From Litsea cubeba (taxonomy: Eukaryota > Streptophyta > Magnoliopsida > Laurales > Lauraceae), in contig CM022944.1 of NCBI GenBank assembly GCA_012931725.1, positions 38,166,094 through 38,230,093 of the forward strand: 64,000 nucleotides of DNA, read 5' to 3'. Positions 48,101-52,389 of this stretch are shown here, one piece after another (positions within the stretch are counted from its first letter, which is position 1; each line of letters starts with the position of its first letter). Position numbers and translations under genes: made by a program. Below the pieces are notes generated by a model. The model searched no databases, was not told the DNA's origin, and saw only the letters and a list, made by a program, of their open reading frames with translations.

Positions 48101-49874
48101 CCAACCAAATTATTCCTCTTCCCTAGTATGGTGGCAATAGTATGATAACCAGTGCATAGAGCCTGCTAAATTCCCAAACCCAAAGTCCCCCGTTGAATAG
48201 TTTAGACATTTGACCCATTGCATAAGCATCCTTTTGACTCTAGAAACCAGACTTAGAAAATTCTCTTATTCTTATCTTTCTACAATTCCAATAAAATTGG
48301 ATGATCACGTCCACAATATTTTTCATCTCAGGTAACAGGGCTTAAGAATTTAGTTCACATGATTTTCCAAGTCCAATAGATAGAAGAAAGGGATGCAAAA
48401 GACATAATCAAATGAGAAGTGTATTAAGAATCGGAGCTGTGGAGATTAACAGCATGCAAGTCATGAAACTTGACATCCAAAATAAGTATACACCTTGTCA
48501 TAACATTGACATCAATATGAGGGGAAATGTTATTCACAGTAATAACTGAATCAAATGCCCTTGACACGTACCAGAAGGCACCTTGGTTTTCTCATAAGAT
48601 CTAGGGTTCCTCACTTGAGCCACCAATTCATTCTTAGGTGGCTGCACAGCCCTCCTGAGCCCTTCATCTGGGTGTTCTCTTTTTAGCCGTCGGCGCCTTT
48701 CTTCACGCTCCTACAGCAAATATCACTCAGAATCAGCAATCCCATCACAAAAGGTGGCATCAAATAAAAATTAAAAAATGAGTAAAGTTTGTGGACAACT
48801 AGAGTATCTAAACAAGGTGTTTACAAAGGGGTAACTTGGTCACCCTCAAGTGGAGTCAACCTGTAATATCCCGGACCCGTTAAAGGAGCTAGAATTTATC
48901 TAATATTTTAATATTTAATTTCTTGAATTTGGTATACATATATTGTGAATGGGAAGTACTTATAACTGTATAATTTATGTTCAATATTATGTGTGTAATG
49001 AAGATCAAGCTGACACAGTTCCTCAAACAATTGCAAAGGAAGCAGACATATGGTGTTTAGTCCAAGCTCTTACATAGTATCTATATATCAGCTCTAGGGG
49101 GAGTGTTGAGAATATTGAGAAATGATTGAGTTTATTTGTAATTTGGGACATTGCGTTCATATGTAATTTGGGGAGTAACTTTTCTATATTAGGGTTTTCT
49201 AGTTTGAGTAGATATCTTAGGTTATGCTCCTATAAATAGCCATTGGCTATTCTTTATGAAATTACCAAAGAGATTTGAATTCAAATAATTCAGTCAAGAT
49301 GTAGTCCCTAATTTTAACTCTATGAATCTAGAATTTTAGGACTTCTTATTGAGTTCAAGTCATTCAGTCAAGACGTAGTCCCAAATTTTAATTCTACGAA
49401 TCTAGAATTTTAGGACTTCTTTTTTTTTAAATGGAATTTTACGGACTTATTATTATTTATTAATTATAAATTTAGTTGTTATAAGTACCCACATTTATAT
49501 TTCATTTAAAAGTCCAGTCTGGAACAATTTCAATGAACCCCCTCCCCCATACGACAACTCGTCACATACAAAAAGCTTGCAACAACAAAAAAAAAATAAG
49601 CATGCCCCCATAAGATAGGCATGTCAAAATTTAAAACACAATGAGGAAAGAGAATACTACACAAGCATAGTTTTTCATTGTTTCTTGCAGCATATACATT
49701 AACCATGTTCTTTAAACCAAACAATAATAAATATCAAAAGAGAAAAAGGATAGCTACCCTGCGCAATGTCTCCACTGCAGTCTCTACGTGTTCTTCCTCA
49801 GTCACTAATTCAACATGATCTGCAACGTTCTCTTCTTCATCTTCTTCAGGCAAGGGTGAGGCATTTAAGTCCAT
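2917..49874 (-). CDS. mRNA-capping enzyme, 5' eight exons (RNA triphosphatase half)
   Basis: Bifunctional plant capping enzyme: an N-terminal RNA 5'-triphosphatase of the cysteine-phosphatase fold and a C-terminal guanylyltransferase that together add the 5' GMP cap to nascent RNA polymerase II transcripts in the nucleus. Eight minus-strand exons are collinear: 49874-49758, 48710-48572, 31526-31375, 6524-6441, 6344-6282, 3845-3714, 3623-3419 and 3033-2917, together about 336 codons. All junctions are GT-AG and phase is kept throughout. Landmarks are MDLNASPLPEED at the N terminus, an Arg/Glu-rich stretch (REREERRRRLKRE), GWLDCP, VIDLTNTTRYYP, CKGRDAVPDN, the catalytic P-loop HCTHGHNRTG (Cys about 204, Arg about 210), ARPPGIYKDDYI, CPPTPEWKRS and DDVLGDAIP. 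The guanylyltransferase half is not in the window. Exon 7 has one extra base, so this allele is frameshifted unless that is a sequencing error. Intron sizes are about 1047, 17045, 24850, 96, 2436, 90 and 385 bp; introns 2 and 3 are packed with transposons. Family assignment rests on recall of plant homologues, not on an alignment. Confidence 0.9.
3419..3623 (-). CDS. Capping enzyme exon 7, with a one-base frameshift
   Basis: 205 bp where 204 are expected from phase. The first 30 codons read ALQVFAEARPPGIYKDDYID up to FYHEER in one frame. The rest read PETITCPPTPEWKRSSDLDL up to DPLH in the next frame. The switch is in AGAAAGGCCCTGAAAC (3540-3525), consistent with one extra A, G or C in a short run. 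Read literally, the frame ends at TGA right after AGGCCC. The acceptor (ctattggcag) and donor (GTAGGTATC) are good. It is either a disabling mutation or a base-calling/assembly error. Confidence 0.88.
3714..3845 (-). CDS. Capping enzyme exon 6 (RNA triphosphatase active site)
   Basis: 132 bp, 44 codons, between acceptor tatttcag and donor GTACGC. It carries the P-loop HCTHGHNRTG, that is HCX5R(T/S), which forms the phosphocysteine intermediate: Cys is about residue 204 and Arg about residue 210 of the reconstructed protein. FMIIHFLMRSQPVSVSE follows. Both catalytic residues are intact. Confidence 0.93.
3846..4789. other. Intron 5, left part
   Basis: AT-rich intron sequence with a short (ATA)n run near 4343-4360 and poly-T near 4300-4320. 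No coding segment is supported. Confidence 0.6.
4790..5215 (+). pseudogene. Ty1/copia RNase H fragment in intron 5
   Basis: The plus strand reads NGRRSTTRYCTLVGGNLVTW, then SKKHHVIARSSAEVKYKAIA and LRLQSLLKELGMN, the RNase H of a copia element. After a deletion near 5000 (stop TGA at 5003-5005) the frame changes to KHIELDCHFIQEKI (about 5038-5080) and then QLEDVFTMSLDRKM with an in-frame TGA at about 5110. It ends at a PPT (gcttgggggtg) next to the LTR below. It belongs to a different copia lineage from fragments A and B, and is antisense to the host gene. Confidence 0.85.
5221..5690 (+). repeat. Copia LTR in intron 5
   Basis: This stretch begins TGAGTCCTGG directly after the PPT. It contains a TATA-like box (atataaaagg, 5371-5380) followed by a CT/T-rich leader, as in retrotransposon LTR promoters. 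The right end is not defined; a terminus near 5670-5690 is a guess. Confidence 0.55.
5691..6281. other. Intron 5, right part, with a (GA)n microsatellite
   Basis: Intron sequence of the capping-enzyme gene. It contains an uninterrupted (GA)n run of about 65 bp at 6065-6129. Nothing else is supported. Confidence 0.7.
6282..6344 (-). CDS. Capping enzyme exon 5
   Basis: 63 bp, 21 codons: IPCKGRDAVPDNESVNIFVYE. The acceptor tctgcag is good. The donor is GTCTTTTTC, a weak match to consensus, but it is placed by homology and phase because exon 6 resumes exactly with the expected VLQYF. Confidence 0.85.
6441..6524 (-). CDS. Capping enzyme exon 4
   Basis: 84 bp, 28 codons, phase 0 at both ends. Acceptor ccttttcag precedes CTTGG and donor GTGAGA follows. 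It encodes LGMVIDLTNTTRYYPPSDW and GIKHVK, a conserved core strand of the cysteine-phosphatase fold. Exon 5 follows after only 96 bp. Confidence 0.92.
6525..8744. other. Intron 3, 3' part: unassigned
   Basis: AT-rich intron sequence. It holds a short (CA)n/(GA)n run near 6985-7021, poly-T tracts near 7456-7490 and 7915-7930, and no open frame with recognisable protein features. Confidence 0.55.
8745..8900 (+). repeat. 5'-truncated LINE 3' end
   Basis: The stretch resembles the 3' untranslated tail of a plant LINE. Text around 8790-8890 ends ctaataaagttatctgttac, followed by an A tail at 8892-8900. A plant poly(A)-type signal (aataaa) sits about 20 bp before the tail. No coding part remains. 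Confidence 0.45.
8901..12650. other. Intron 3: mixed old repeats
   Basis: No gene is supported. At 9770-9960 the minus strand gives a weak LINE-like C-terminal signature (LWLIWS then KQLFKNELGMQYIV, in a broken frame). Two direct copies of a dispersed repeat begin at about 10858 and 12070 (shared start ggaattctaca-aa-tgcccct). A further repeat unit with gaattctataagaaggccca-type text recurs at 12400-12640. The segment at 11885-12010 is related to repeats at 25560 and 47900. Confidence 0.5.
12651..13680 (+). repeat. Ty3/gypsy-type LTR, approximate extent
   Basis: It starts TGTAATACCCCAGGCCC, a form common at gypsy LTR starts. It contains a TATA-like element (agctatttataca, about 13069-13081) followed by a CT-rich leader that would be the R/U5 region. 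The 3' end is not located, so the right border is approximate. It is in the opposite orientation to the gypsy pol fragment at 14590-15004, so they need not be one element. Confidence 0.45.
13745..13905 (+). repeat. tRNA-derived SINE, copy 1
   Basis: It shares with the copy at 63066-63230 the ordered blocks ttggcctaggaccacgg-like, ggttcgaaact (pol III B box) and actac-acatt-gggc. The A-box side is degenerate and no A tail is visible, so it is old or truncated. Confidence 0.6.
13975..14300 (+). repeat. Two short tandem repeat blocks
   Basis: At 13975-14100 there are four degenerate units around ttattccc-actcataggtca. At 14125-14300 there are six or seven degenerate units around ggcgtgaaagccaggttttt. 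They lie immediately left of the 40-bp repeats and the gypsy fragment and are probably part of the same gypsy element. Confidence 0.7.
14302..14530 (+). repeat. 40-bp tandem repeat, about 6 units
   Basis: Units begin gcaagtatcgatggaatgtc at 14302, 14343, 14384, 14424, 14464 and, more diverged, 14513. Spacing is 40-41 bp for the first five. Because the unit is not a multiple of three, the frames open across the array on both strands are repeat artefacts. Confidence 0.8.
14590..15004 (-). pseudogene. Ty3/gypsy protease-RT junction fragment
   Basis: Minus strand: DVILGMNWL, the end of the retroviral-type aspartic protease (about 15000-14970), then a linker with VEAEKPTSARLISVLKAERL, then VREFPDLFPDEIPG (about 14755-14710), the start of the RT region. 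A frameshift near 14690 leads to CELDFTIELQPGTTPISKAP, then YRMA, the classic first RT block. RT proper is missing on the left. It ends at about 15004, exactly where the copia LTR begins, so that LTR may have inserted into it. Confidence 0.88.
15005..16312 (+). repeat. Copia LTR (1.3 kb family), plus orientation
   Basis: It starts TGTTAGTTTATATGG and is homologous through about 1.3 kb to the reverse complement of 60320-61791. Shared landmarks include ttcatgagatgaacc, gtccacaagtat, attggatgtattgaaggacc and gagtcaccaatgagtgaggc. Homology stops near 16312 (ctcttggagatc), before the PBS-side end seen in the other copy, so this copy is truncated. Confidence 0.85.
16313..16568. other. Spacer and 8-bp target site left of the hAT element
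   Basis: Unassigned intron sequence. It ends with CTCACGAT (16561-16568), which is repeated exactly at 22152-22159 and is the target-site duplication of the hAT element. Confidence 0.8.
17060..18070 (+). repeat. 154-bp tandem repeat, 7 units, inside the hAT element
   Basis: The landmark ctctattttttattttcgg occurs at 17106, 17260, 17414, 17568, 17723, 17877 and 18031, a spacing of 154-155 bp. Each unit also has aatactcatggacaaccca, ccacttggagatgcattc and tagatctatgtttccc blocks. Units differ at only a few positions, so expansion is recent relative to the decay of the transposase. The array lies between the leader and the transposase start, and may be intron or upstream control sequence. Confidence 0.92.
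18284..21545 (+). pseudogene. hAT transposase (BED / DUF659 / hAT-C), frameshifted
   Basis: The ATG at 18284 gives MPRDIDPAWSFGEAVDNN, then IKCKFCGKVIHGGITRFKHH, a BED-type zinc finger (C-x2-C...H-x4-5-H/C). A frameshift near 18400 moves to SSNVAGCTEVPREVREQIK. Then come an acidic/charged spacer, a glycine run from a 24-base G tract (18721-18744), and a DUF659-like core: PPTAVDSPYFQTILDIAAEA (about 18965), VTIMCDGWTRGTQTQLINF (about 19140) and VVQIVTDNGANFKAAGKML (about 19320). A two-base shift occurs in the (TA)n near 19268, a one-base deletion near 19790 and a stop near 19918. The C-terminal dimerisation motif KRNWSTFSLIHTKARNRL is at about 20580-20633. A Gly/Ser/Gln/Tyr-rich tail follows to 21545. 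GT-AG introns are plausible at about 19955-20053 and before 20488. It should bind the element's ends and catalyse excision, but this copy cannot encode a full protein. Confidence 0.9.
21721..21769 (+). repeat. (AATGAGT)n heptamer microsatellite
   Basis: About six to seven perfect heptamer units lie in the 3' untranslated part of the hAT element, downstream of the transposase tail. Confidence 0.95.
22152..23504. other. Intron 3 between the hAT and the MITE-like element
   Basis: It starts with the second CTCACGAT. Two direct, diverged copies of a CT-rich unit of about 100 bp lie at 22386-22480 and 22490-22577 (shared ctttctcataattgcttt and accaacaattgt). At 23255-23410 a segment with gccggaattgg / cggaacggaatgg and complementary forms looks like a decayed MITE. 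No gene is supported. Confidence 0.5.
24247..24558 (+). pseudogene. RPS27A: Ubiquitin-eS31 (RPS27a) gene fragment in the Pack-MULE
   Basis: An intronless reading frame begins at ATG 24247, with three extra codons before the usual Met at 24256. A whole ubiquitin moiety follows ([20 protein letters not shown] at the start, QKESTLHLVL near the end), then the basic start of ribosomal protein eS31, KKRKKKTYTKPKKIKHKKKK. After VKL at about 24558 it runs into unrelated palindromic sequence, so the zinc-finger part of eS31 is lost. Visible changes from canonical ubiquitin include A28S, D32N, E34V, I36S, G53D, R72C and loss of the C-terminal diglycine (RGG becomes RGCM). It could therefore not be cleaved or conjugated normally. 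K48 and K63 remain. The frame stays open to 24760 through repeat sequence. This is captured host sequence, not a working gene. Confidence 0.93.
24590..24815 (+). repeat. 129-bp tandem duplication of GATATC palindromes
   Basis: Two units start near 24596 and 24725. Each has ggtgggcggggatatccccg, ctcacagcacta, then gcagggatatccctgttcac and actaatttgggcg. Individual palindromes are at about 24605, 24640, 24672, 24734 and 24768, and resemble the ones within the terminal repeats at about 24142 and 25181. Confidence 0.9.
25541..27417. other. Intron 3: dispersed repeat and an unidentified fragment
   Basis: 25560-25800 is a dispersed repeat homologous to 47890-48110 and partly to 11885-12010 (shared aaaccattaaa, ggatgatctaatgg-type and cccctacctcccc-type blocks). 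On the minus strand at about 26380-26090 all three frames have gene-like text (for example AGGVVLSVTDALEP and STLFQAHYRLLGGGSPWSEL, with stops and frame changes), possibly a broken exon or captured fragment that I do not recognise. Nothing further is supported up to 27417. Confidence 0.45.
27418..27711 (+). mobile_element. MITE with GGGCCTGTTTCTTT-type inverted ends
   Basis: Left end GGCCCTGTTTCTTTAGTGG faces right end AAAGAAACAGGCCC, a terminal inverted repeat. The interior is a run of gaattcctgga / tccaggaattcc words in both orientations, so nearly the whole 294-bp unit can fold back on itself. No protein is encoded. The terminal sequence resembles PIF/Harbinger or hAT MITEs; no clean target duplication could be assigned, so the superfamily is open. 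Confidence 0.8.
27712..30796. other. Intron 3, 5' part: unassigned
   Basis: AT-rich intron sequence. A 33-bp direct repeat (gactaatcttctctatgttt...) occurs twice at about 29238-29306, and there is an A run at 28623-28639. The stretch at 27960-28480 has text typical of diverged LTRs (gggtcccacatgtgggccac) but no partner was found. No gene is supported. Confidence 0.45.
30797..30887 (-). mobile_element. Minimal 65-bp LINE remnant with 13-bp target duplication
   Basis: GTCAACAGAACAC occurs at 30797-30809 and again at 30875-30887. Between them is a 65-bp insert that starts with a T run (an A tail on the minus strand) followed by ttggtaacagtagaatttca, which resembles the 3' end of the minus-strand LINE at 31721. 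This is the signature of a severely 5'-truncated LINE insertion. Confidence 0.82.
30888..31374. other. Intron 3 next to exon 3
   Basis: Unassigned intron sequence directly downstream of exon 3 in the gene's sense. It begins with the GTAAGC donor at 31374. Confidence 0.6.
31375..31526 (-). CDS. Capping enzyme exon 3
   Basis: 152 bp follow acceptor gatattatag. The first two bases complete the glycine codon from exon 2, giving GWLDCP. It then reads IIPSKVPLGENFSD, VPGKRYSLRQVIHQQ and ALARE, and ends at a strong GTAAGC donor at 31374. This is the start of the triphosphatase domain. It is isolated by about 17 kb of intron upstream and 25 kb downstream, so a gene finder could easily miss it. Confidence 0.9.
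32049..32258 (-). pseudogene. LINE RNase H domain
   Basis: Minus strand: LKLNFDGCFVEPNQGGIGGV, then RDPSGIVVMSY and a DANEAEVYALLVGWHELRS segment. The first catalytic Asp (NFDG) and the Glu (NEAE) are present. The frame upstream is shifted relative to the zf-RVT segment, and the C-terminal part runs into stops. Confidence 0.85.
34385..37960 (+). mobile_element. Insertion in MITE copy 2, Helitron-like 5' end
   Basis: Comparison with copy 1 shows that this 3.6 kb is extra. It begins after an A with TCTACTATACTTTTATAAAA, which resembles the 5' ends of plant Helitrons (5'-TC next to an A/T target). Related starts recur inside at about 34928, 35045 and 35150. The 3' end was not confirmed: no clear hairpin followed by CTRR-T was found near 37960, although a weak stem (ttgcacgagccttgcaa) lies at about 37832. 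No transposase is seen. The Helitron label is tentative. Confidence 0.4.
34465..35500 (+). repeat. Complex tandem repeats with gtgggccccactt motif
   Basis: 34465-34860 holds about four imperfect units of roughly 110-125 bp with gtgggccccactta, taataataatataatct and cttctaaaagataagaactt. 34862-34935 is simple (TTA)n and (CTATAT)n sequence. 35070-35500 holds units of 55-120 bp with ttttcactacacacctgccc and aaaatgcaagatgtgggccc. Confidence 0.85.
39241..39508. other. Spacer with the 8-bp target site of a short hAT
   Basis: AT-rich. It has short direct repeats (taagataaccctctcaa / taagataatcctctcaatg) and ends with CTTAGGAC at 39501-39508, repeated at 40526-40533. Confidence 0.75.
39509..40525 (+). 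mobile_element. Non-autonomous hAT element, 1.0 kb
   Basis: It is flanked by the exact 8-bp duplication CTTAGGAC. The right end is the complement of CAGTGGCGGGCTTAC; the left end reads CAGACGACCAGTGGACCC, the same CAG..TGG start with about 8 extra bases. Subterminal gtggggc words occur on both sides in opposite orientation. This type of CAGTGGCGG end is common among plant hAT elements. No transposase is present. Confidence 0.85.
40534..41838. other. Intron 2 with residual gypsy internal end
   Basis: AT-rich and unassigned, except that the last bases (gcaggggagaa, 41828-41838) look like the PPT that precedes a gypsy 3' LTR. No gypsy coding region could be read upstream, so the internal part is deleted or decayed. 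Confidence 0.5.
41839..44684 (+). repeat. Ty3/gypsy LTR, 2.85 kb
   Basis: It starts TGTAAGGACCCAAAC right after a PPT-like tract and ends CGGGGCGTTACA; TGTAA...TTACA are matching inverted ends. Inside are a (TTA)n run at about 42652-42667 and two direct copies of agtccctgatgggcgacca / ggtccctgatgggcgacca (about 42984 and 43320). The length is large but within the range of long-LTR gypsy families. Only this LTR is seen. Confidence 0.75.
44685..45833. other. Intron 2: unassigned
   Basis: No coding region. A diverged stretch at about 45170-45600 resembles decayed LINE RT on the minus strand, but I could not read a convincing motif. There is a poly-C run of about 19 bases at 45714-45732 and a short (AC)n at 45640-45656. 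Confidence 0.45.
45909..46634 (+). pseudogene. LINE ORF2 C-terminal zf-RVT region
   Basis: Open for 241 codons. WTCTIDGSFSVASFFLAL, FPFEEVWKSKAPPGVGAFAW and LCP-type text LRDAESVDHLFLHCEVASFL match the zinc-binding RT-associated region of plant LINEs (the C..C..H..C cluster, with the first Cys at YYPMCLRDAES). A one-base deletion near 46475 shifts the WKHLF...W.LWKERN motif out of frame, so the last 50 or so residues are not authentic. Confidence 0.88.
46715..47136 (+). pseudogene. LINE RNase H domain
   Basis: LKLNFEGSSIGNPGQSGIRG (about 46716-46775), then FRDSVGVKLISFWGPSGF, an in-frame TAA at about 46831, then NEVEMIALQTSLREADRMGF, FIVEGDSLCAIRWASG and IKRSANSVADALAKL, ending at 47136. The first catalytic Asp is Glu here (NFEG instead of NFDG); the later Glu, Asp and the ANSVADALAK Asp are present. 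It would be inactive even without the stop. Confidence 0.87.
47519..47848 (-). repeat. Inverted near-identical copy of the LINE zf-RVT segment
   Basis: Its reverse complement matches 45996-46326 over about 330 bp with only a handful of differences seen by eye (for example gcagatgg for gcggatgg, cccaggg for cccgggg, cgctggcg for cgtaggcg). It ends abruptly on the left at acaagaacag next to an A run (47501-47511) and on the right at aaagtc. Together with the upstream LINE it makes a large hairpin with a loop of about 1.2 kb. Confidence 0.9.
47849..48571. other. Intron 2 next to exon 2, with a dispersed repeat
   Basis: 47890-48110 is the third copy of the repeat also at 25560-25800 and 11885-12010. 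The rest is unassigned, ending at the exon 2 donor GTACGT (48571). Confidence 0.55.
48572..48710 (-). CDS. Capping enzyme exon 2
   Basis: Acceptor tttgctgtag precedes GAG at 48710. The exon runs 46 codons plus one base and ends at G 48572 before a strong donor, GTACGT. It encodes EREERRRRLKREHPDEGLRR, a basic charged segment, then a linker ending SYEKTKVPS. The split glycine codon is completed by exon 3. Confidence 0.88.
48711..49757. other. Intron 1 with two LTR fragments
   Basis: At 48863 there is a gypsy-LTR-like start (TGTAATATCCCGGACCC), truncated after about 100-150 bp. At about 49100-49275 a copia-type junction reads ctagggggagtg followed by TTGAGAATATTGAG and an ataaatagcc TATA-like element, then a duplicated segment (tctagaattttaggacttct at about 49326 and 49400). 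No coding region is present. Confidence 0.5.
49758..49874 (-). CDS. Capping enzyme exon 1 (start codon)
   Basis: 39 codons start at ATG 49874 and end AGG, with donor GTAGCT at 49757. The protein opens MDLNASPLPEEDEEE and continues as an acidic segment ending VETAVETLRR, the typical start of plant capping enzymes. The acidic N-terminal tail is outside the catalytic fold. This ATG is chosen because it matches the family's MDLNASP start. Confidence 0.88.
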
Positions 49875-50940
49875 GGAGATGATCATACAACACCCCTCAA
49901 GTCACATTCCTTGAGTTACTTTCACAAAGAAACTAAGCTCAAGCCTATCAATAGAAAGCAACATTTAATTTATGCCACAACAAAACAAGACCAACAACCT
50001 ATAATCATGTGTCATCAATACATGCATGCAGGCACCTCAAATCATGTGTATCTATATGATAGCGTGTTGTGTCTAGTGTATACATGCATGCAAACGTATA
50101 TTCATCAGAGGTTAGGCTAATCTAATGGCTTCTTCTCTCTCTCTCTCCTCCTCCTTTTGTTTGTCTAAACCTTTCTAGAAAGAGACTTTTCCAATCCCCC
50201 CACACTGGTTAACAGCATGCATCCATGGCCAACAGAAGGGTGTACAGAAAGAAATTAGAAATCAACCAGGATTGACATAAAATCCTTACACAACTCTATG
50301 GAGTCCATTTAGATGCACTTCGAGGTGGAGGAAAGAAGAGATGGAAAAGGTCGATGCAGACAATGGATGGGCCAACTGTCACTCCAATAAATGATTATAC
50401 TTGGGGCATATTGGCAAAAACTGATCTAGAGAAAAATAGAGCTGATTCAAATAAAAGTTTATCGCTTTAGATGTTAATGTCTATTTCAGTTCACTCTTCT
50501 TCTGCAGTGTGTTAAAACAAAGCATTATATCTAAAATCAGATCCAACTAGACATTCAGGAAAACCTTTCCAACTAGTCTAAAAGTTGTTTCAATCAGTTT
50601 TAAGCCAAACAGAGGCGAAAATAGACTTTTCAAATGCCACATAAATCTGTTTGAAATGGAGTTGTTTCAATTAGACCCTTTCACAAATAGATTATTTGGT
50701 ATGTCTGATTTGATTAAAAAATGCAAACTTATAATATGGTAAAAGTTGTGGGTAAATTTGTCATATAGTAAAAGTAGTAGAGGTAAAATTGCTGAATAGG
50801 AAAAGTAGTATTGGCAAACTTGTCATATAGTAAAAGTTATATGGGTAAACTTGTCAAAAAAAAAAAAGAGTGAAGCAATAATCATCATCGTCATGATCAT
50901 CATCAAAGCTTTGTACCAACTATGTTAGGGTCACCTACAT

Positions 50941-51024
<84 letters not shown>

Positions 51025-51050
51025 GTGTATCTAGGGCCACTTTGTTGTAA
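49875..51050. promoter_or_regulatory. Upstream region of the capping-enzyme gene
   Basis: The sequence upstream of the start codon should hold the 5' UTR and promoter. I cannot place a transcription start. A (CT)n run at 50138-50155 could lie in the leader, and imperfect 45-bp repeats (atatagtaaaagtagta / atatagtaaaagttata) occur at 50720-50860. A (CT)n microsatellite of about 79 bp occupies 50944-51022. Confidence 0.4.
50944..51022 (+). repeat. (CT)n microsatellite
   Basis: About 39 uninterrupted CT units, roughly 1.07 kb upstream of the capping-enzyme start codon. Confidence 0.97.
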
Positions 51051-51052
51051 GA

Positions 51053-51416
51053 GAGGATCAAAATAGTGGTTGTAGCGGGCGTAGCGGCTCGTAGCCAAAA
51101 TGCTACATAGCAGGTGATACGTAGCGGTTGAATACATAGCGGCGCAGCAGTGTGAATTTTTTAAGTGATAAAAAAAATTTGAATCTTGTGTCGCAACCAA
51201 TCTTGTATTGTTTTAGTGATTTGGAACCATATATGGGTATAAACAACTTTAGAAAAGGCTATTAAGGAGAAGAAATAGGGAAAACAACATTTTAAATTAA
51301 AAACTCATGGCTCTACTATGTTTTAGACCAATAACGTAGCGTTGCTACTTTCAAACTAGCAAAGCAGCCTCAACCGCTATGGCCAATAACGTAGCGGCCG
51401 CTATTTTGAACCATAA
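51053..51416 (+). mobile_element. MITE with gtagcgg subterminal repeats
   Basis: The ends ggatcaaaatagtgg and the complement of ggttcaaaatagcgg are inverted repeats. Inside each end are several gtagcgg / ccgctac words (for example 51078, 51088, 51120, 51392). There is no coding capacity and no clear target duplication. The structure resembles hAT MITEs. Confidence 0.7.
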
Positions 51417-52389
51417 TTGTAATTTGTAAGTGTCCGCCCAAGCCTGGATAAAGGAGGAGGGTTGAGTCAAGTAGGTTGACAACCGACGTAAAACTTTTGT
51501 CACAACTCCAACATGCTTTAGACATGAATGCCTATTTGAAAATTTTGAAAAGATGGCAAAAGGTCTTAAAGCTGATTCAATCATATTTATATAAAGTGTC
51601 TCAAACAACCTAAAGCATTCAAACATCTATTTGATCAGTTTTTAAGTCAAACTGACCGAAAATGTAGACTTTCCAAAAGACACCTTAGTTTTAGGGCCTC
51701 ACAATTTGATGGTTCAAGTTAGTGTTTTTTCTGCAGAGCATTAAAAAAGGGAAGCATTCTTTGTGATTCATCCAATGATGGCCAATGTTCACGTCATCGT
51801 CAAATTGGGTGAGTACCAACAAATGGTGGTATAAGTAGGTGCGACTGTGCGAGGGTAAACATGAAATGGGATGCATGAAAGTTTGTGTTGATACTGCTCT
51901 TAGCCTTACGAACATGCGCCCACATACACACAATTTTCAAAACCACCTTGTGTGGTCCACCTGGATGCATGTTGATCACAAGGATAAGGGTATTGGATCT
52001 TCTTGCGGATTACAAAGAGAGTAAAGTAAGCATCATTCAATGATCCTAGCCATCTATTTAAGGGCCCAAAGTTGAAAAATGTTACAAGTGGATATAAAAT
52101 GTCTAGGTTTTGGGGCCCTAAAAACAGTGGTTAAAATCATTGATCATGATGATTTTTCGTACCACTAATAATCCACAAAAGTCCTTTGATCTTACCTTAC
52201 ACTAGTGATTGGCATGCAGCCAGGTGGATCCCACAACGGTTCTCAATTTAAGTTTCAGACTAAGTCTCATTGAAAAATTACAATTATACACGCACACCTC
52301 ACTCTCTTTCTCATTCAAAAAATACTATTATACACACAAATCTCTTTCTTATTCGAAAATTACCACCTCTCTCTCTCTCCACTTATTTA
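51417..52389. other. Intergenic: unassigned
   Basis: Diverged sequence; parts of 51420-51760 look like the stretch at 50380-50640 (ctgcagagcattaaaa versus ctgcagtgtgttaaaa; agacttt-caaa). No gene is supported. Confidence 0.45.

Noticed and set aside
50931..51200. Arg/Glu repeat protein on the minus strand
   Set aside because: It is a translation of the (CT)n microsatellite.
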